Shown here one piece after another: positions 1 to 10,600 of a stretch of 64,000 nucleotides of DNA. The notes below the pieces were generated by a model that worked only from the letters and a program-made list of their open reading frames with translations, did not search any database and was not told the DNA's origin. Source of the stretch: Burkholderia thailandensis E264 (lineage in GTDB: Bacteria; Pseudomonadota; Gammaproteobacteria; Burkholderiales; Burkholderiaceae); assembly GCF_000012365.1 (NCBI RefSeq), contig NC_007651.1, forward strand, positions 3,745,202-3,809,201, written 5' to 3'. Each line of letters starts with the position of its first letter. The first letter of the stretch is position 1. The position numbers and the translations under genes are program-made.

Positions 1-2120
<2,120 letters not shown>

Positions 2121-2149
2121 GGCAACCTCCTCAGTGACTGACGGTGTAC

Positions 2150-2180
2150 AGTTAACACCTTGAAGTGACTACAAGGTCAA
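2150..2180 (-). promoter_or_regulatory. MerR-type promoter/operator of cadA
   Basis: On the minus strand a TTGACC -35 element (2175-2180) and a TTAACT -10 element (2150-2155) are separated by 19 bp, the overlong spacer typical of MerR-regulated promoters. The spacer holds a near-perfect dyad at 2157-2177 with arms ACCTTGAAG and CTACAAGGT. This matches how CadR/PbrR/ZntR activators twist a suboptimal promoter. Confidence 0.85.
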
Positions 2181-2202
2181 CCCTTTTTGTAAGGAGATTC
2201 GA

Positions 2203-2634
2203 ATGAAGATCGGCGAACTTGCGAAAGCGGCGCGGTGCACGCCCGAGACGATTCGTTTCTACGAAAAAGAGGGGCTGATGCCGGGCGCGGAACGGACCGA
2301 TTCCAACTACCGCCACTACACCGACGCGCATGTCGAGCGGCTGCGCTTCATCCGCAATTGCCGCGCCCTCGACATGACGCACGACGAGATCCGCGCACTG
2401 TTGCGCTTCACCGACGATCCGGCGGATCGCTGCGATTCGGTCAACGCGCTGCTCGACGAGCACATCGGTCACGTCAACACGCGGCTTGCCGAACTGCAGC
2501 ACTTGCGCACGCAATTGATCGAATTGCGCGAACGGTGCCAGGGCGAGCATGCGGTCGAGGACTGCGGAATCGTGCACGGCCTCGCGACGATGGAAACGCC
2601 GAACATGCCGGGCAAGCGCTCGCACGTCGGCTGA
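2203..2634 (+). CDS. cadR: MerR-family metal-responsive regulator (CadR/PbrR type)
   Basis: Cytoplasmic activator/repressor of the divergent metal ATPase gene, 143 residues, the normal length of this subfamily. The N-terminal winged helix begins MKIGELAKAA and includes ETIRFYEKEGL and YRHY; a long dimerisation helix follows. Three cysteines at 77, 112 and 121 sit where CadR/PbrR proteins bind Cd(II) or Pb(II). The short His-containing C-terminal tail (HGLATMETPNMPGKRSHVG) resembles CadR, which carries an extra metal site. The start is supported by AAGGAG at 2191-2196, seven bases before the ATG. Regulation of the ATPase is inferred from the shared 82-bp intergenic operator. Which metal it senses is not provable here. 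Confidence 0.93.
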   Translation: MKIGELAKAARCTPETIRFYEKEGLMPGAERTDSNYRHYTDAHVERLRFIRNCRALDMTHDEIRALLRFTDDPADRCDSVNALLDEHIGHVNTRLAELQHLRTQLIELRERCQGEHAVEDCGIVHGLATMETPNMPGKRSHVG

Positions 2635-2692
2635 CGTGCCGCCGCGGATGCCCGGCTGGCGGGCGTTGTACGGCTTGCGTTCTTTTATTCCT

Positions 2693-2737
2693 AGCCATAA
2701 CATGACTAGAAATTAGTTAACTACTCATGTTATGGCT
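2693..2737. promoter_or_regulatory. Large inverted repeat overlapping the padR-type start codon
   Basis: A perfect 13-bp inverted repeat, AGCCATAACATGA at 2693-2705 and its complement at 2725-2737, encloses a second palindrome TAGTTAACTA (2714-2723). The right arm covers the ATG at 2732. The position suggests autoregulation by the PadR protein; PadR operators commonly contain ATGT/ACAT half-sites like those here. Confidence 0.75.
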
Positions 2738-3364
2738 CAATACGCGTCTCGATACTCTCCGCTTGCGCTCGTCGTGCTCGCGATGCTCACCGAAGCGCCG
2801 ATGCACGCATACCGAATCCAGCAACTCATCAAGCTGCGCGGCAAGGACGAGGTGGTCAACGTCAAGCAGCGCAACAGCCTCTACCAGACGATCGAGCGCC
2901 TGCAGCGCGACGCGCTGATCGCCGTGCGCGAGACCGAGCGCGACGGCGCGTTTCCGGAACGCACGGTCTACGACATCACCGACGTCGGCCGCGACACCGC
3001 GCGCATGTGGCTGCGCGAGCAGCTCGCGCAGCCGGCACGGGAGTTTCCGTCGTTTCCGGCCGCGCTATCGGTGCTGCCGCTGCTGTCCGCGGACGATGCC
3101 CGCCGCCAGCTCGAGGCACGCGCCGCCGCGCTCGAAGCCGAGCTGGCCCGCCTGGACGAAACGCAGGACGCCGCGCTCGCGATGCAGATTCCGCGACTCT
3201 TCCTGCTCGACGGCGAGCTGATGCGAGCGACCCTGGAAGCCGAGCTCGATTGGGTGCGCAGCGTGGTCGAGCATCTGAAGGTGGGCGCGCTCACGTGGAG
3301 CGAGGCTTGGCTGCGCGAGGTCGCCGCACGGTTCGCGCAGGCGGATTCGCCGGATTCGGAATAA
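2732..3364 (+). CDS. PadR-family transcriptional regulator
   Basis: DNA-binding regulator of 210 residues. The N-terminal winged-helix PadR domain (about residues 8-95) shows LALVVLAMLTEAPMHAYRIQ and the wing segment FPERTVYDITDVGRD. The rest is a helical, Ala/Leu/Arg-rich dimerisation region of the Vir-C type (about 100-200). The start at 2732 lies inside the right arm of a 13-bp inverted repeat and has no clear Shine-Dalgarno sequence, so translation may be leaderless or blocked by repressor binding. Its target is unknown: the downstream gene is a convergent remnant and the upstream gene is cadR on the same strand. It could act only on itself or on a distant locus. Confidence 0.88.
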   Translation: MAQYASRYSPLALVVLAMLTEAPMHAYRIQQLIKLRGKDEVVNVKQRNSLYQTIERLQRDALIAVRETERDGAFPERTVYDITDVGRDTARMWLREQLAQPAREFPSFPAALSVLPLLSADDARRQLEARAAALEAELARLDETQDAALAMQIPRLFLLDGELMRATLEAELDWVRSVVEHLKVGALTWSEAWLREVAARFAQADSPDSE

Positions 3365-3425
3365 GCGGGCAGGAGGATCGCCCGGAGAGCCGGACGCGAC
3401 AATCACCGCGATCGCCCCCCGACAG

Positions 3426-3745
3426 CTACAACGCCTTTCCAAGCTTCGAGATCCCGAGCGGATCGAGCGCCCCCTTCATCGTCCGCATCACGCCGATCTC
3501 GGCGGCGCTGCGCGAATACCCGAGAAACGGCCGCTTGAGCCGGCCGATCCCATGCTTGGCCGATATCGATCCGCCCATCTCGCGCGCGATCTCGTAGACG
3601 GCGCGCTCGACGCTGTTCGCGCCATACGCCGGCGAATCGGCGAGCGGCACGCCGACGTGCACGTTGCCGTCGCCGACATGCCCGAAGCACGGGCACGCCG
3701 CATGCGCCCAGCGCACGCGAAGCGCGGCGTCGCAGCGCGCCGCCT
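3426..3745 (-). pseudogene. C-terminal remnant of a FAD-linked (GlcD/D-lactate dehydrogenase-like) oxidase
   Basis: The minus-strand frame ending at 3426 encodes about 97 residues that look like the extreme C-terminus of a VAO-type FAD-linked oxidase: FGHVGDGNVHVGV, then GGSISAKHGIGRLKR, then MKGALDPLGISKLGKAL. Full-length members have about 460 residues. The FAD-binding half and the start are missing, and homology begins only just downstream of the binding-protein gene that ends at 3749. This looks like a deletion scar: a gene truncated at its 5' side and joined to the neighbouring gene. There is no start codon or ribosome-binding site of its own, so expression as a functional enzyme is unlikely. 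Confidence 0.82.
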
Positions 3746-3748
3746 CCG

Positions 3749-4543
3749 TCACTTCGTCGAGATGTCGATATCGCCGAAATACTTGCGGCCGAGCGCCTTC
3801 ACGGTGCCGTCCGCCTTCAGCTTGTCGATCGCGGCGTTCAGGCGCAGCTTCAGCGCTTCGTCGCCCTTGCGCAGCCCGAACGCGATCCCGCTTCCGAGGA
3901 TCTTGTCGTCGCGCACCGCTTGCCCGACGAACGCGAAGCCCTTCGCGTCCGGCCGCGACAGGAAACCGCGCTGGCCCGCGGGCGCGAGCACGAGCGTGCC
4001 GTCGAGGCGGCCCGCCGTGAGATCCGAGTAAGCCTGATTCTGGTCCTGATACGCGACGACCTGCACGCCCGCTCCCGCCCAGTGCGCATTCGCATACGTC
4101 TCCTGAATCGAGCCCTGCAGCACGCCCACCCGCTTGCCCTTCAACGATTCCGGCGTCGGCGCGAGGCCGCTGTCCGCGCGCGCGATCAGTCGCGTCGGCA
4201 CGCGATAGATCACCGTCGTGAAGTCGATCGCCTGACGGCGCTGGTCGGTCGCGTTCATCGCCGAATTGATCGCGTCGAACTTGCGGCCCTGCAGCGCCGG
4301 GATCAGTCCGTCGAACGACGTCTCGACCCATTTGCACGCGAGCTTCGCCTCCTTGCAGACGGCGTTGCCGACGTCGATATCGAAGCCTTGCAGCTCGCCG
4401 TTCGCCGCCTTCGATTCGAACGGCGGATATTGCGCCTCGAGACCGAAGCGCAGCGTTTGCGAAACGTCGGCGCGCGCCGCGCCGGCCCCCGCGGCGACGC
4501 TCAATGCGCAGGCGAGCGCGAGCCGGAATTGCAGTCGTTTCAT
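3749..4543 (-). CDS. Periplasmic polar amino-acid ABC transporter binding protein (Lys/Arg/Orn or His type)
   Basis: Periplasmic solute-binding protein of 264 residues, SBP family 3. A signal peptide is visible (MKRLQFRLALACALSVAAGAG, cleavage near ARA-DVS). The mature part starts LRFGLEAQYPPFESK and has GFDIDVGNAVCKE and FDGLIPALQGRKFDAINSAM, the hallmark ligand-binding segments of lysine/arginine/ornithine- and histidine-binding proteins. No permease or ATPase genes adjoin it; it lies 56 bp downstream of the aminotransferase gene on the same strand and may be co-transcribed with it. TCTCCTGGAG-type sequence just upstream of the ATG provides the ribosome-binding site. The exact substrate is not determinable. 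Confidence 0.9.
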   Translation of the reverse strand: MKRLQFRLALACALSVAAGAGAARADVSQTLRFGLEAQYPPFESKAANGELQGFDIDVGNAVCKEAKLACKWVETSFDGLIPALQGRKFDAINSAMNATDQRRQAIDFTTVIYRVPTRLIARADSGLAPTPESLKGKRVGVLQGSIQETYANAHWAGAGVQVVAYQDQNQAYSDLTAGRLDGTLVLAPAGQRGFLSRPDAKGFAFVGQAVRDDKILGSGIAFGLRKGDEALKLRLNAAIDKLKADGTVKALGRKYFGDIDISTK

Positions 4544-4599
4544 CGATGATTCTCCTGGAGGTCGGGTCTTGTCCGGATCGGCGCGACGGGCGCGTCAAG

Positions 4600-5754
4600 T
4601 CAGAGGCTGCGCAGACGGCGCGCGCCTTCGATCAGCGTCGCGTCGTCCTTCGAAAAGCTCAAGCGGATGCAGCCGGTGTTCGTGCCGTCCGCGTAGAACG
4701 CGGATAGCGGAATCGTCGCGACGCGCGCGTCGCGAATCGCGCGCAGCACGAAGTCGGCATCCGATTCGTCGGAAAAGTGCCGAAAGCGCGCGAGCATGAA
4801 GAACGAGCCCTCGCTGCGCTGCAGTTCGAAACGCGAGCCGGCAAGCTCGCTCGCGAGCAGGTCGCGCTTGCGCTCGTAGAACGCGCCGAGCTCGAGATAG
4901 CTCGCCGGCTCGGCGAGCGCTTCGGCGAACGCGTGCTGCATCGGCGTATCGGCCGCGAACGTCATGAACTGATGGACCTTGCGCAGCTCGCGCGTGAGCT
5001 CGGCGGGCGCAAGGCAGTAGCCGACGCGCCAGCCCGTCACGTGATACGACTTGCCGAACGACGACACGATCACGCTGCGCTCGGCGAGCGCGCGATGACG
5101 CGCCATGCTGTGGTGGCGCGCGCCGTCGAACACGACGTGCTCGTACACCTCGTCGGACAGCACCACGATGTCGGTGCCCGCGGTGAGCCGCGCAAGGTGC
5201 GCGATGTCGGCGTCGCCGAGGATCGTCGCGCTCGGGTTGTGCGGCGTGTTGACGATCAGCATCCGCGTGCGCGGCGTGATCTTCGCGGCCACCTCGTCCC
5301 AGTTCACGCGAAAGCCGTCGGGCGACAGCTTGATCGCGACGGGCGTCGCGCCCTGCAGCCGGACGATCGGCGCGTAGCTGTCGAACGACGGCTCGAAGTA
5401 GATCACCTCGTCGCCCGGATGAACAAGCGCGCTGATCGCCGCGTAGAGCCCCTCGCTCGCGCTCGCGACGACGGTGACTTCGGAGTCCGGATCGTAGCGC
5501 CCGCCGTACAGGCGCTCGGTCTTGACGGCGAGCGCGTCGCGCAGCGCGGCGACGCCCGCCATCGGCGCGTACTGGTTGTGCCCGTCGCGCATCGCGCGAG
5601 CGGCGCGCTCGACGAGCGCCGGATCGGGCGCGAAGCTCGGCGCGCCCTGCGACAGATTCAACGCCTGGTGCTCGGCGGCGAGCTGACCGATGACGGTGAA
5701 GATCGTCGTGCCGACGTCGGGCAGCTTCGAACGGGGCGCGGCGGCGCTCTGCAT
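4600..5754 (-). CDS. PLP-dependent class I/II aminotransferase (methionine aminotransferase-like, YbdL type)
   Basis: Cytoplasmic fold-type I aminotransferase of 384 residues. The PLP lysine is K235 in SSFGKSYHVTGWRVGY, with NTPHNPSA (169-176) and DEVYEHVVF (201-209) forming the cofactor pocket. The N-terminal LNLSQGAPSF and NQYAPMAGVAALRDA segments match the YbdL/kynurenine-aminotransferase-like group that transaminates methionine and aromatic amino acids. A strong ribosome-binding site AAGGAGG precedes the ATG at 5754 by four bases. It is followed on the same strand by a polar amino-acid binding protein, which fits a role in amino-acid use. Methionine specificity is inferred from family resemblance. 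Confidence 0.88.
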   Translation of the reverse strand: MQSAAAPRSKLPDVGTTIFTVIGQLAAEHQALNLSQGAPSFAPDPALVERAARAMRDGHNQYAPMAGVAALRDALAVKTERLYGGRYDPDSEVTVVASASEGLYAAISALVHPGDEVIYFEPSFDSYAPIVRLQGATPVAIKLSPDGFRVNWDEVAAKITPRTRMLIVNTPHNPSATILGDADIAHLARLTAGTDIVVLSDEVYEHVVFDGARHHSMARHRALAERSVIVSSFGKSYHVTGWRVGYCLAPAELTRELRKVHQFMTFAADTPMQHAFAEALAEPASYLELGAFYERKRDLLASELAGSRFELQRSEGSFFMLARFRHFSDESDADFVLRAIRDARVATIPLSAFYADGTNTGCIRLSFSKDDATLIEGARRLRSL

Positions 5755-6324
5755 GAATCCTCCTTGGCTCGCGGGCGCGCGCGCCGGCTATCGGCGGCGC
5801 GCGGGGCAACGATGCCGATTTGGCCCGAGCCAATATCCGGAGACAATCGAAAGTTCGTCATGGCGGACATGAGAAAAACTCATGGCTCATGCCGATGGGG
5901 CGCTTGGCGGAATCAAGCGCGATGTCGCCCGGCACGATGCGCGTTCGAAGTGCCGGCGCGCGGCTTCGGACGGACGGGCGTCGGTGGTGAACGGTTGTCG
6001 CAATGGGGTCGAGGCGGATGACCGGGGGCGGATTCAGCTTCGGCCGCCCGGGCGGGTTGCAGCCTCGCGTATGCCGCCCGATGCCCGGCCGCTCGGCGAC
6101 GCGAGGATCAACGAATCGGCCGGTCGGCGTGTCGGCGTGTCGGCGCATCGGCGCATCGGCGCATCGGCAAATGAAACCTCGAAGCCCGACGAAATTCGCC
6201 GATCAAAAGGGGAAACCTTCGCCAAACGCGCCGGGATCGCCGCCGCCGCGTCCGCCAACGGCAGGCCACCGGCGCGCATCGCGCAAACGCGGGCCTCCGG
6301 GACTTCGACGGCAAGCCCCGCGAT
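5755..6324. other. 570-bp intergenic region with an octamer repeat
   Basis: No convincing gene. The part next to the aminotransferase start (5755-5870) probably holds its promoter. Positions 6123-6170 contain six octamer units of the form RTCGGCGY. No terminator with a clear T-run is seen for the TetR-type gene that ends at 6325. Confidence 0.6.
6123..6170. repeat. Octanucleotide tandem repeat (six units)
   Basis: Units read GTCGGCGT twice, GTCGGCGC once, ATCGGCGC twice and ATCGGCAA once. The graded change along the array suggests a variable-number repeat, as used in strain typing of the pseudomallei group. Confidence 0.85.
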
Positions 6325-7023
6325 TCACCCGCCCGCCGCGCGGCCTCCCGCGCCGCCGGCCGCCGAGGCCGCGAGATACGCGTCCACCGCCCGATGCAGC
6401 TCGCCGCGCAATTGCGCGACGTCGACGTCCGCGCCCTGCATCAGCAGCGATTGCGACACCCACCCGTAGCACAGCGCATGCGCGACGCGCGCCGTCACGT
6501 CGAGCCGCGCATCGGCCGGCGCGTCGCTCGCGCCGGCGAGCGCATCGCGCCACAACGCGACGTAATCGTCGTAATGCCGGCGATACGCGCCGATCGGCGA
6601 AACCGTGCGCTCGATCGTCAACATCGCGGCCCACACGCGAGCGTCCTGCGCGAGCGCATCGATCTGCGCCTCGACGAGCGCGGCCGCGACAGCCCGGCAA
6701 TCCGCGCCGCGCCGCGCATCGACGACCGTGCGCATCCGCGCCGCGAGCGCCTTCACGTAATGATGGATCGTGAGCGCGGCGAGGCTCTCCTTGTCGCCGA
6801 AATACTCGTAAAACGTGCCGACGCTCACGCCCGCGACCGCGGCGATCTCGCGAATCGTCGCCTTCGCGTAGCCGCGCTCGAGCAAAACCCGAACAAAGGC
6901 CTCCTGCAACGCCTGCGAACTCGCGTGCGCGCGGCGCTGCCGCGGACGGCGGCGCAAGGCCGGCTGCGGCTGCGCGATCGGCTTCTCGCGCGGCGCCCAA
7001 ACCTGAACATGTCGCGAAGTCAT
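6325..7023 (-). CDS. TetR/AcrR-family transcriptional regulator
   Basis: Repressor of 232 residues from the ATG at 7023. The helix-turn-helix lies at about residues 40-85 and reads TIREIAAVAGVSVGTFYEYFGDKESL, the classic TetR pattern. The N-terminal 25 residues are Arg/Pro-rich, which is common in this family. The C-terminal ligand domain is generic. It is divergent from the AidB-like acyl-CoA dehydrogenase gene (start 7070) with only 46 bp between, so it probably controls that gene and the acyl-CoA ligase behind it, likely in response to an acyl-CoA. An upstream in-frame start at 7098 would overlap the divergent gene and is not favoured. The Ala/Gly-rich C-terminal end is low complexity. Confidence 0.87.
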   Translation of the reverse strand: MTSRHVQVWAPREKPIAQPQPALRRRPRQRRAHASSQALQEAFVRVLLERGYAKATIREIAAVAGVSVGTFYEYFGDKESLAALTIHHYVKALAARMRTVVDARRGADCRAVAAALVEAQIDALAQDARVWAAMLTIERTVSPIGAYRRHYDDYVALWRDALAGASDAPADARLDVTARVAHALCYGWVSQSLLMQGADVDVAQLRGELHRAVDAYLAASAAGGAGGRAAGG

Positions 7024-7069
7024 CTTTGCTAACCTGATCGAGCCGAACAACGACAAGGAGACGCCCATC

Positions 7070-8710
7070 ATGGCCTGGTCGACCCACGAGGTGAGCAACC
7101 AGTTCGACGAATTGACCGACTATAACCTCTTCGCCACCGACCCGGCGCTGGGCGAAGCGCTCGAACGCGCGGGCGCGTCGTGGGCCGCGCCGCGGCTCGA
7201 CGCGTTCGGCGCGCGGCTCGGCGCGCGCGACACCGCGCAGCAGGCCGAGGACGCGAACCGCCACGTGCCCGAGCTGAACGCGTTCGACCGCCGCGGCCGC
7301 CGGATCGACCGCGTCGATTTTCATCCGAGCTGGCACGCGCTGCTCGGCCTCTATCGCGAACAGGGCCTGATCTCGCTCGCGTTCCGCGAATCGCGCGCCG
7401 GGCGCTGGGCGGCAAACGCGGCGGGCTTCTACCTGCACGGCCAGATCGAGGCGGGCACGCTGTGCCCGGCGACGATGACGCAGGCGAGCATCCCCGTTCT
7501 GCAAAAGGAGCCCGCGCTGTGGGCGCAGTTGAAAGACAAGCTCTACAGCGATGTCCACGATCCGCGCGACGCGCCGATCGACACGAAACAGTCGATCATG
7601 ATCGGCATGGGCATGACCGAAAAGCAGGGCGGCTCGGACGTGCGCGCGAACACGACGCTCGCCGTGCCCGTCGGCGTGGGCGGCCGCGGCGGCGAGCATC
7701 TGCTGCGCGGCCACAAATGGTTCTTCTCCGCGCCGATGTGCGACGCGCACCTCGTCGTCGCGCGCACCGAATCGGGCGGCCCGTCGTGCTTCTACGTGCC
7801 GCGCTGGCGGCCGGACGGCACGAAGAACGCGGTGCGCATTCAGCGGCTGAAGAACAAGGTCGGCAACCGCAGCAATTCGAGCAGCGAAATCGAGCTCGAC
7901 GACGCATGGGGCGTGATGCTCGGCGAAGAAGGCCGCGGCATTCCGACGATCATCGAGATGGCCACCTACACGCGGCTGAACTGCGTGCTCGGCAGCGCGG
8001 CGATCCTGCGTCAGGGGCTCGTGCAGGCGATCGCGTACGCGCGGCAGCGTCACGCGTTCGGCCGCGCGCTCGCCGAGCAGCCGCTGATGCGCGCGGTGCT
8101 CGCCGATCTCGCGCTCGAGAGCGAGGCGGCGCTCGCGCTCGCGATGCGGCTCGCGCAGGCGTTCGAGCGCGGCGAGGCGGCGTGGACGCGCATCGTCACG
8201 CCAGCCGCGAAATTCTGGGTCTGCAAGCGCGCGGTCGAGGCGGCGGGCGAAGTGATGGAAGTGTTCGGCGGCAACGGCTATGTCGACGACGGCCCGATCG
8301 CGCGGCTGTTTCGCGAGGCACCCGTCAATTCGATCTGGGAAGGCTCGGGCAACGTGATGTGCCTCGACGTGATGCGCGCGATCTCGCGCGAGCCGGACGC
8401 GGCGCACGCGCTCGCCGACGAGCTGCGCGCGCTCGGCGGCCACGATGCGCGGATTCGCGCGGAGCTCGACGCGCTGCGCGCGCTGCTCGGCACGCCGCCC
8501 GACGCGCTCGAAGCGCTCGGCCGCGTGCTCGCGCAACGCATCGCGCTCGTCGCGCAGGCGTGCCTGCTGATCGATGCGGCACCCGCCACCGTCAGCGAAG
8601 GCTTCATCGCGACGCGCTTCGGCGAGCCGGCGTGGGGCCGCGTGACGGGCGCGCTCGATGCGCGGCGCGTCGACGTCGCCGCGCTGCTGCAGCGCGCGTA
8701 CGCCGCGTGA
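7070..8710 (+). CDS. aidB: AidB-like acyl-CoA dehydrogenase family protein
   Basis: FAD-dependent acyl-CoA dehydrogenase superfamily member of 546 residues, the length of E. coli AidB (about 540) rather than of ordinary acyl-CoA dehydrogenases (about 380). The N-terminal EVSNQFDELTDYNLFATDPAL matches AidB. The middle region has GMGMTEKQGGSDVRAN (FAD/substrate), HKWFFSAPMCDAHLV, and RLKNKVGNRSNSSSEIE. The C-terminal part has EVFGGNGYVDDGPIARLFREAPVNSIWEGSGNVM. AidB binds DNA and is part of the alkylation response in E. coli; in many other bacteria the gene lies in acyl-CoA catabolic clusters, as here next to an acyl-CoA ligase. AAGGAG lies about eight bases before the start. Actual substrate, and any DNA-protective role, are open. 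Confidence 0.9.
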   Translation: MAWSTHEVSNQFDELTDYNLFATDPALGEALERAGASWAAPRLDAFGARLGARDTAQQAEDANRHVPELNAFDRRGRRIDRVDFHPSWHALLGLYREQGLISLAFRESRAGRWAANAAGFYLHGQIEAGTLCPATMTQASIPVLQKEPALWAQLKDKLYSDVHDPRDAPIDTKQSIMIGMGMTEKQGGSDVRANTTLAVPVGVGGRGGEHLLRGHKWFFSAPMCDAHLVVARTESGGPSCFYVPRWRPDGTKNAVRIQRLKNKVGNRSNSSSEIELDDAWGVMLGEEGRGIPTIIEMATYTRLNCVLGSAAILRQGLVQAIAYARQRHAFGRALAEQPLMRAVLADLALESEAALALAMRLAQAFERGEAAWTRIVTPAAKFWVCKRAVEAAGEVMEVFGGNGYVDDGPIARLFREAPVNSIWEGSGNVMCLDVMRAISREPDAAHALADELRALGGHDARIRAELDALRALLGTPPDALEALGRVLAQRIALVAQACLLIDAAPATVSEGFIATRFGEPAWGRVTGALDARRVDVAALLQRAYAA

Positions 8711-8859
8711 CCGCGCGCGGCGCGCACGGCAGCAGCGCCTGCGTTCGGCCGCGCCGATTTCGTCGAAGCCACGCGCGGCGCGCCGGGCGCAGCCGACCGC
8801 CGCCCGGCGCGCCGCCTCCATCCGAACGACCGCCCACCGCACGAACGGAGCACGACGCC

Positions 8860-10401
8860 ATGAACCTGATCGCCGCACTCGAGCGCGCCGCACGCGCGAC
8901 GCCCGACAAGCCGTTCCTGCGCGACGACGGCGCGACGATCACGTATCGGCAGATGCAGCAGCGCTCGCGGCGCGCGGCCGAGGTGCTCGCGTCGCTCGGC
9001 ATCGCGCCGGGCGAACGCGTTGCCGCGATGTGCCTGAACACGCCCGCGTTCTTCGATCTGCTGCTCGGCGCGTGGCGCATCGGCGCGGTCGTCGTGCCGG
9101 TCAATCACAAGCTGCAGGCCCCGGAAGTCGACCACATCCTGCGGCACAGCGCGAGCCGCGCGGTGCTGTTCGACGCGGCGCTCGCGCCCGTGCTCGCGGG
9201 CGTCGGGCACGGCGCGCTGCGCCTCGTGACCGAAGGCGACGCAGCCGGCGCCGCGCCGTTCGACCGCCTCGTCGCCGATGCGCCCGGCATCGCGTCCGGC
9301 ACGCCCGACGACGCGGCGCTCGCCGAAATTCTCTACACGTCGGGCACCACGGGCCGCCCGAAAGGCTGCATGCACAGCCACCGGACAGTCGCGCTCGCCG
9401 CCGCGACGAGCGCGCTCGCGCTGTCGATGACCGAGCGCGAGCGCACGCTGATGGCGATGCCGATCTGGCACGCGTCGCCGCTGAACAACTGGTTCGGCGG
9501 CACGCTGTACGTGGGCGGCACCGTCGTGCTGATGCGCGAATATCATCCGCTGCGCTTTTTGCAGACCGTCGAGGCCGAGCAGGCGACGCTGTACTTCGGC
9601 GCACCTGTGTCGTACACGCTGCCGCTCGACACGATCGCCGATTTCGCGTCGTTCGATCTCACGAGCGTGCGGGCCTGGCTGTACGGCGGCGGGCCGATCG
9701 GCGCGGCGCTCGCGCGCCGGCTGATGCGCGCGTATCGCAGCGAGGCGTTCTATCAGGTGTACGGCATGACCGAGACGGGGCCCGCCGGCACCGTGCTCCA
9801 TCCGTTCGAGCAGACGATGAAGGCGGGCTCGATCGGCCGACAGGGCACGCCGGGCGTCGACGTGCGGGTCGTGACCGCGGTGGGCGACGTCGCGCGGCCG
9901 GGGGAGATCGGCGAAATCCGGCTGCGCGCGGACAGCATGATGCTCGGCTATCTCGACGACCCCGACGCGACGCGCGCCGCGTTCGACGACGACGGCTGGC
10001 ACCGCAGCGGCGATGTCGCGCGCGTCGACGACGACGGTTACCTGTTCGTCGTCGACCGGATCAAGGACATGATCGTGACGGGCGGCGAGAACGTGTATTC
10101 GAAGGAAGTCGAGGATGTGCTGACCGAACATCCGGCCGTCGCGGAGGCGGCCGTGATCGGCCGCGCGCATCCGCAATGGGGCGAGACGGTGATCGCGCAC
10201 GTCGTGCTGCGCGGAGCGGGCAGCGCCGACCGCGCGCCTGATGGCGAACGCGCGGTCGACGCCGACGCGCTGCGCGCGTTCTGCGCGACGCGCCTCGCCG
10301 CGTACAAGATTCCGCGCGAATACGTGTTCGCCGAGCGCCTGCCGCGCACGCCGACGGGCAAGCTCCAGAAGTACCTGCTGCGCGCGCGCGGCGGCGCATG
10401 A
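8860..10401 (+). CDS. AMP-dependent acyl-CoA synthetase/ligase
   Basis: Cytoplasmic ANL-superfamily ligase of 513 residues that activates a carboxylic acid to its CoA thioester through an acyl-adenylate. Visible motifs are the P-loop TSGTTGRPKG, YQVYGMTETGP (A5), GWHRSGDVARVDDDGYLFVVDRIKDMIVTGGENV (A7-A8, split here by description only), and the catalytic lysine region PRTPTGKLQK near the C-terminus. It begins 149 bp after the AidB-like gene in the same orientation and probably belongs to its transcription unit under the divergent TetR repressor. Chain length or substrate class is not evident. The start ATG at 8860 is chosen because homology starts at MNLIAALERAARATPDKPF and a GGAG lies upstream. 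Confidence 0.9.
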   Translation: MNLIAALERAARATPDKPFLRDDGATITYRQMQQRSRRAAEVLASLGIAPGERVAAMCLNTPAFFDLLLGAWRIGAVVVPVNHKLQAPEVDHILRHSASRAVLFDAALAPVLAGVGHGALRLVTEGDAAGAAPFDRLVADAPGIASGTPDDAALAEILYTSGTTGRPKGCMHSHRTVALAAATSALALSMTERERTLMAMPIWHASPLNNWFGGTLYVGGTVVLMREYHPLRFLQTVEAEQATLYFGAPVSYTLPLDTIADFASFDLTSVRAWLYGGGPIGAALARRLMRAYRSEAFYQVYGMTETGPAGTVLHPFEQTMKAGSIGRQGTPGVDVRVVTAVGDVARPGEIGEIRLRADSMMLGYLDDPDATRAAFDDDGWHRSGDVARVDDDGYLFVVDRIKDMIVTGGENVYSKEVEDVLTEHPAVAEAAVIGRAHPQWGETVIAHVVLRGAGSADRAPDGERAVDADALRAFCATRLAAYKIPREYVFAERLPRTPTGKLQKYLLRARGGA

Positions 10402-10485
10402 CACGGCGGCGCACCGCGTGCTTCGGCCTCCGTGCGCGAAACCACAAAACCGCTCGACCACTCGACCACGCAACCGGAAAACCGC

Positions 10486-10524
10486 AAAAAACAAAACCCC
10501 GGATCTGCGAGCGCAGACCCGGGG
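10486..10524 (-). terminator. Rho-independent terminator after the LivJ-type gene
   Basis: Hairpin at 10497-10524, with arms CCCCGG..CTGCG and CGCAG..CCGGGG closing on a short loop, is followed on the minus strand by a T-rich tract (10486-10496). It lies 77 bp past the stop at 10601 and close to the convergent ligase gene end. Confidence 0.88.
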
Positions 10525-10600
10525 TTCGTCGATACCGACATCGGCATCGAAGCGCGCCGCGAACGCCGCTACGCGACGCCCGCGCCACGCCGCGCGGCGC

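Noticed and set aside
6203..8893. An 896-codon minus-strand frame covering the AidB-like gene
   Set aside because: Arg-rich shadow; the TetR and AidB-like genes in other frames have clear domains.
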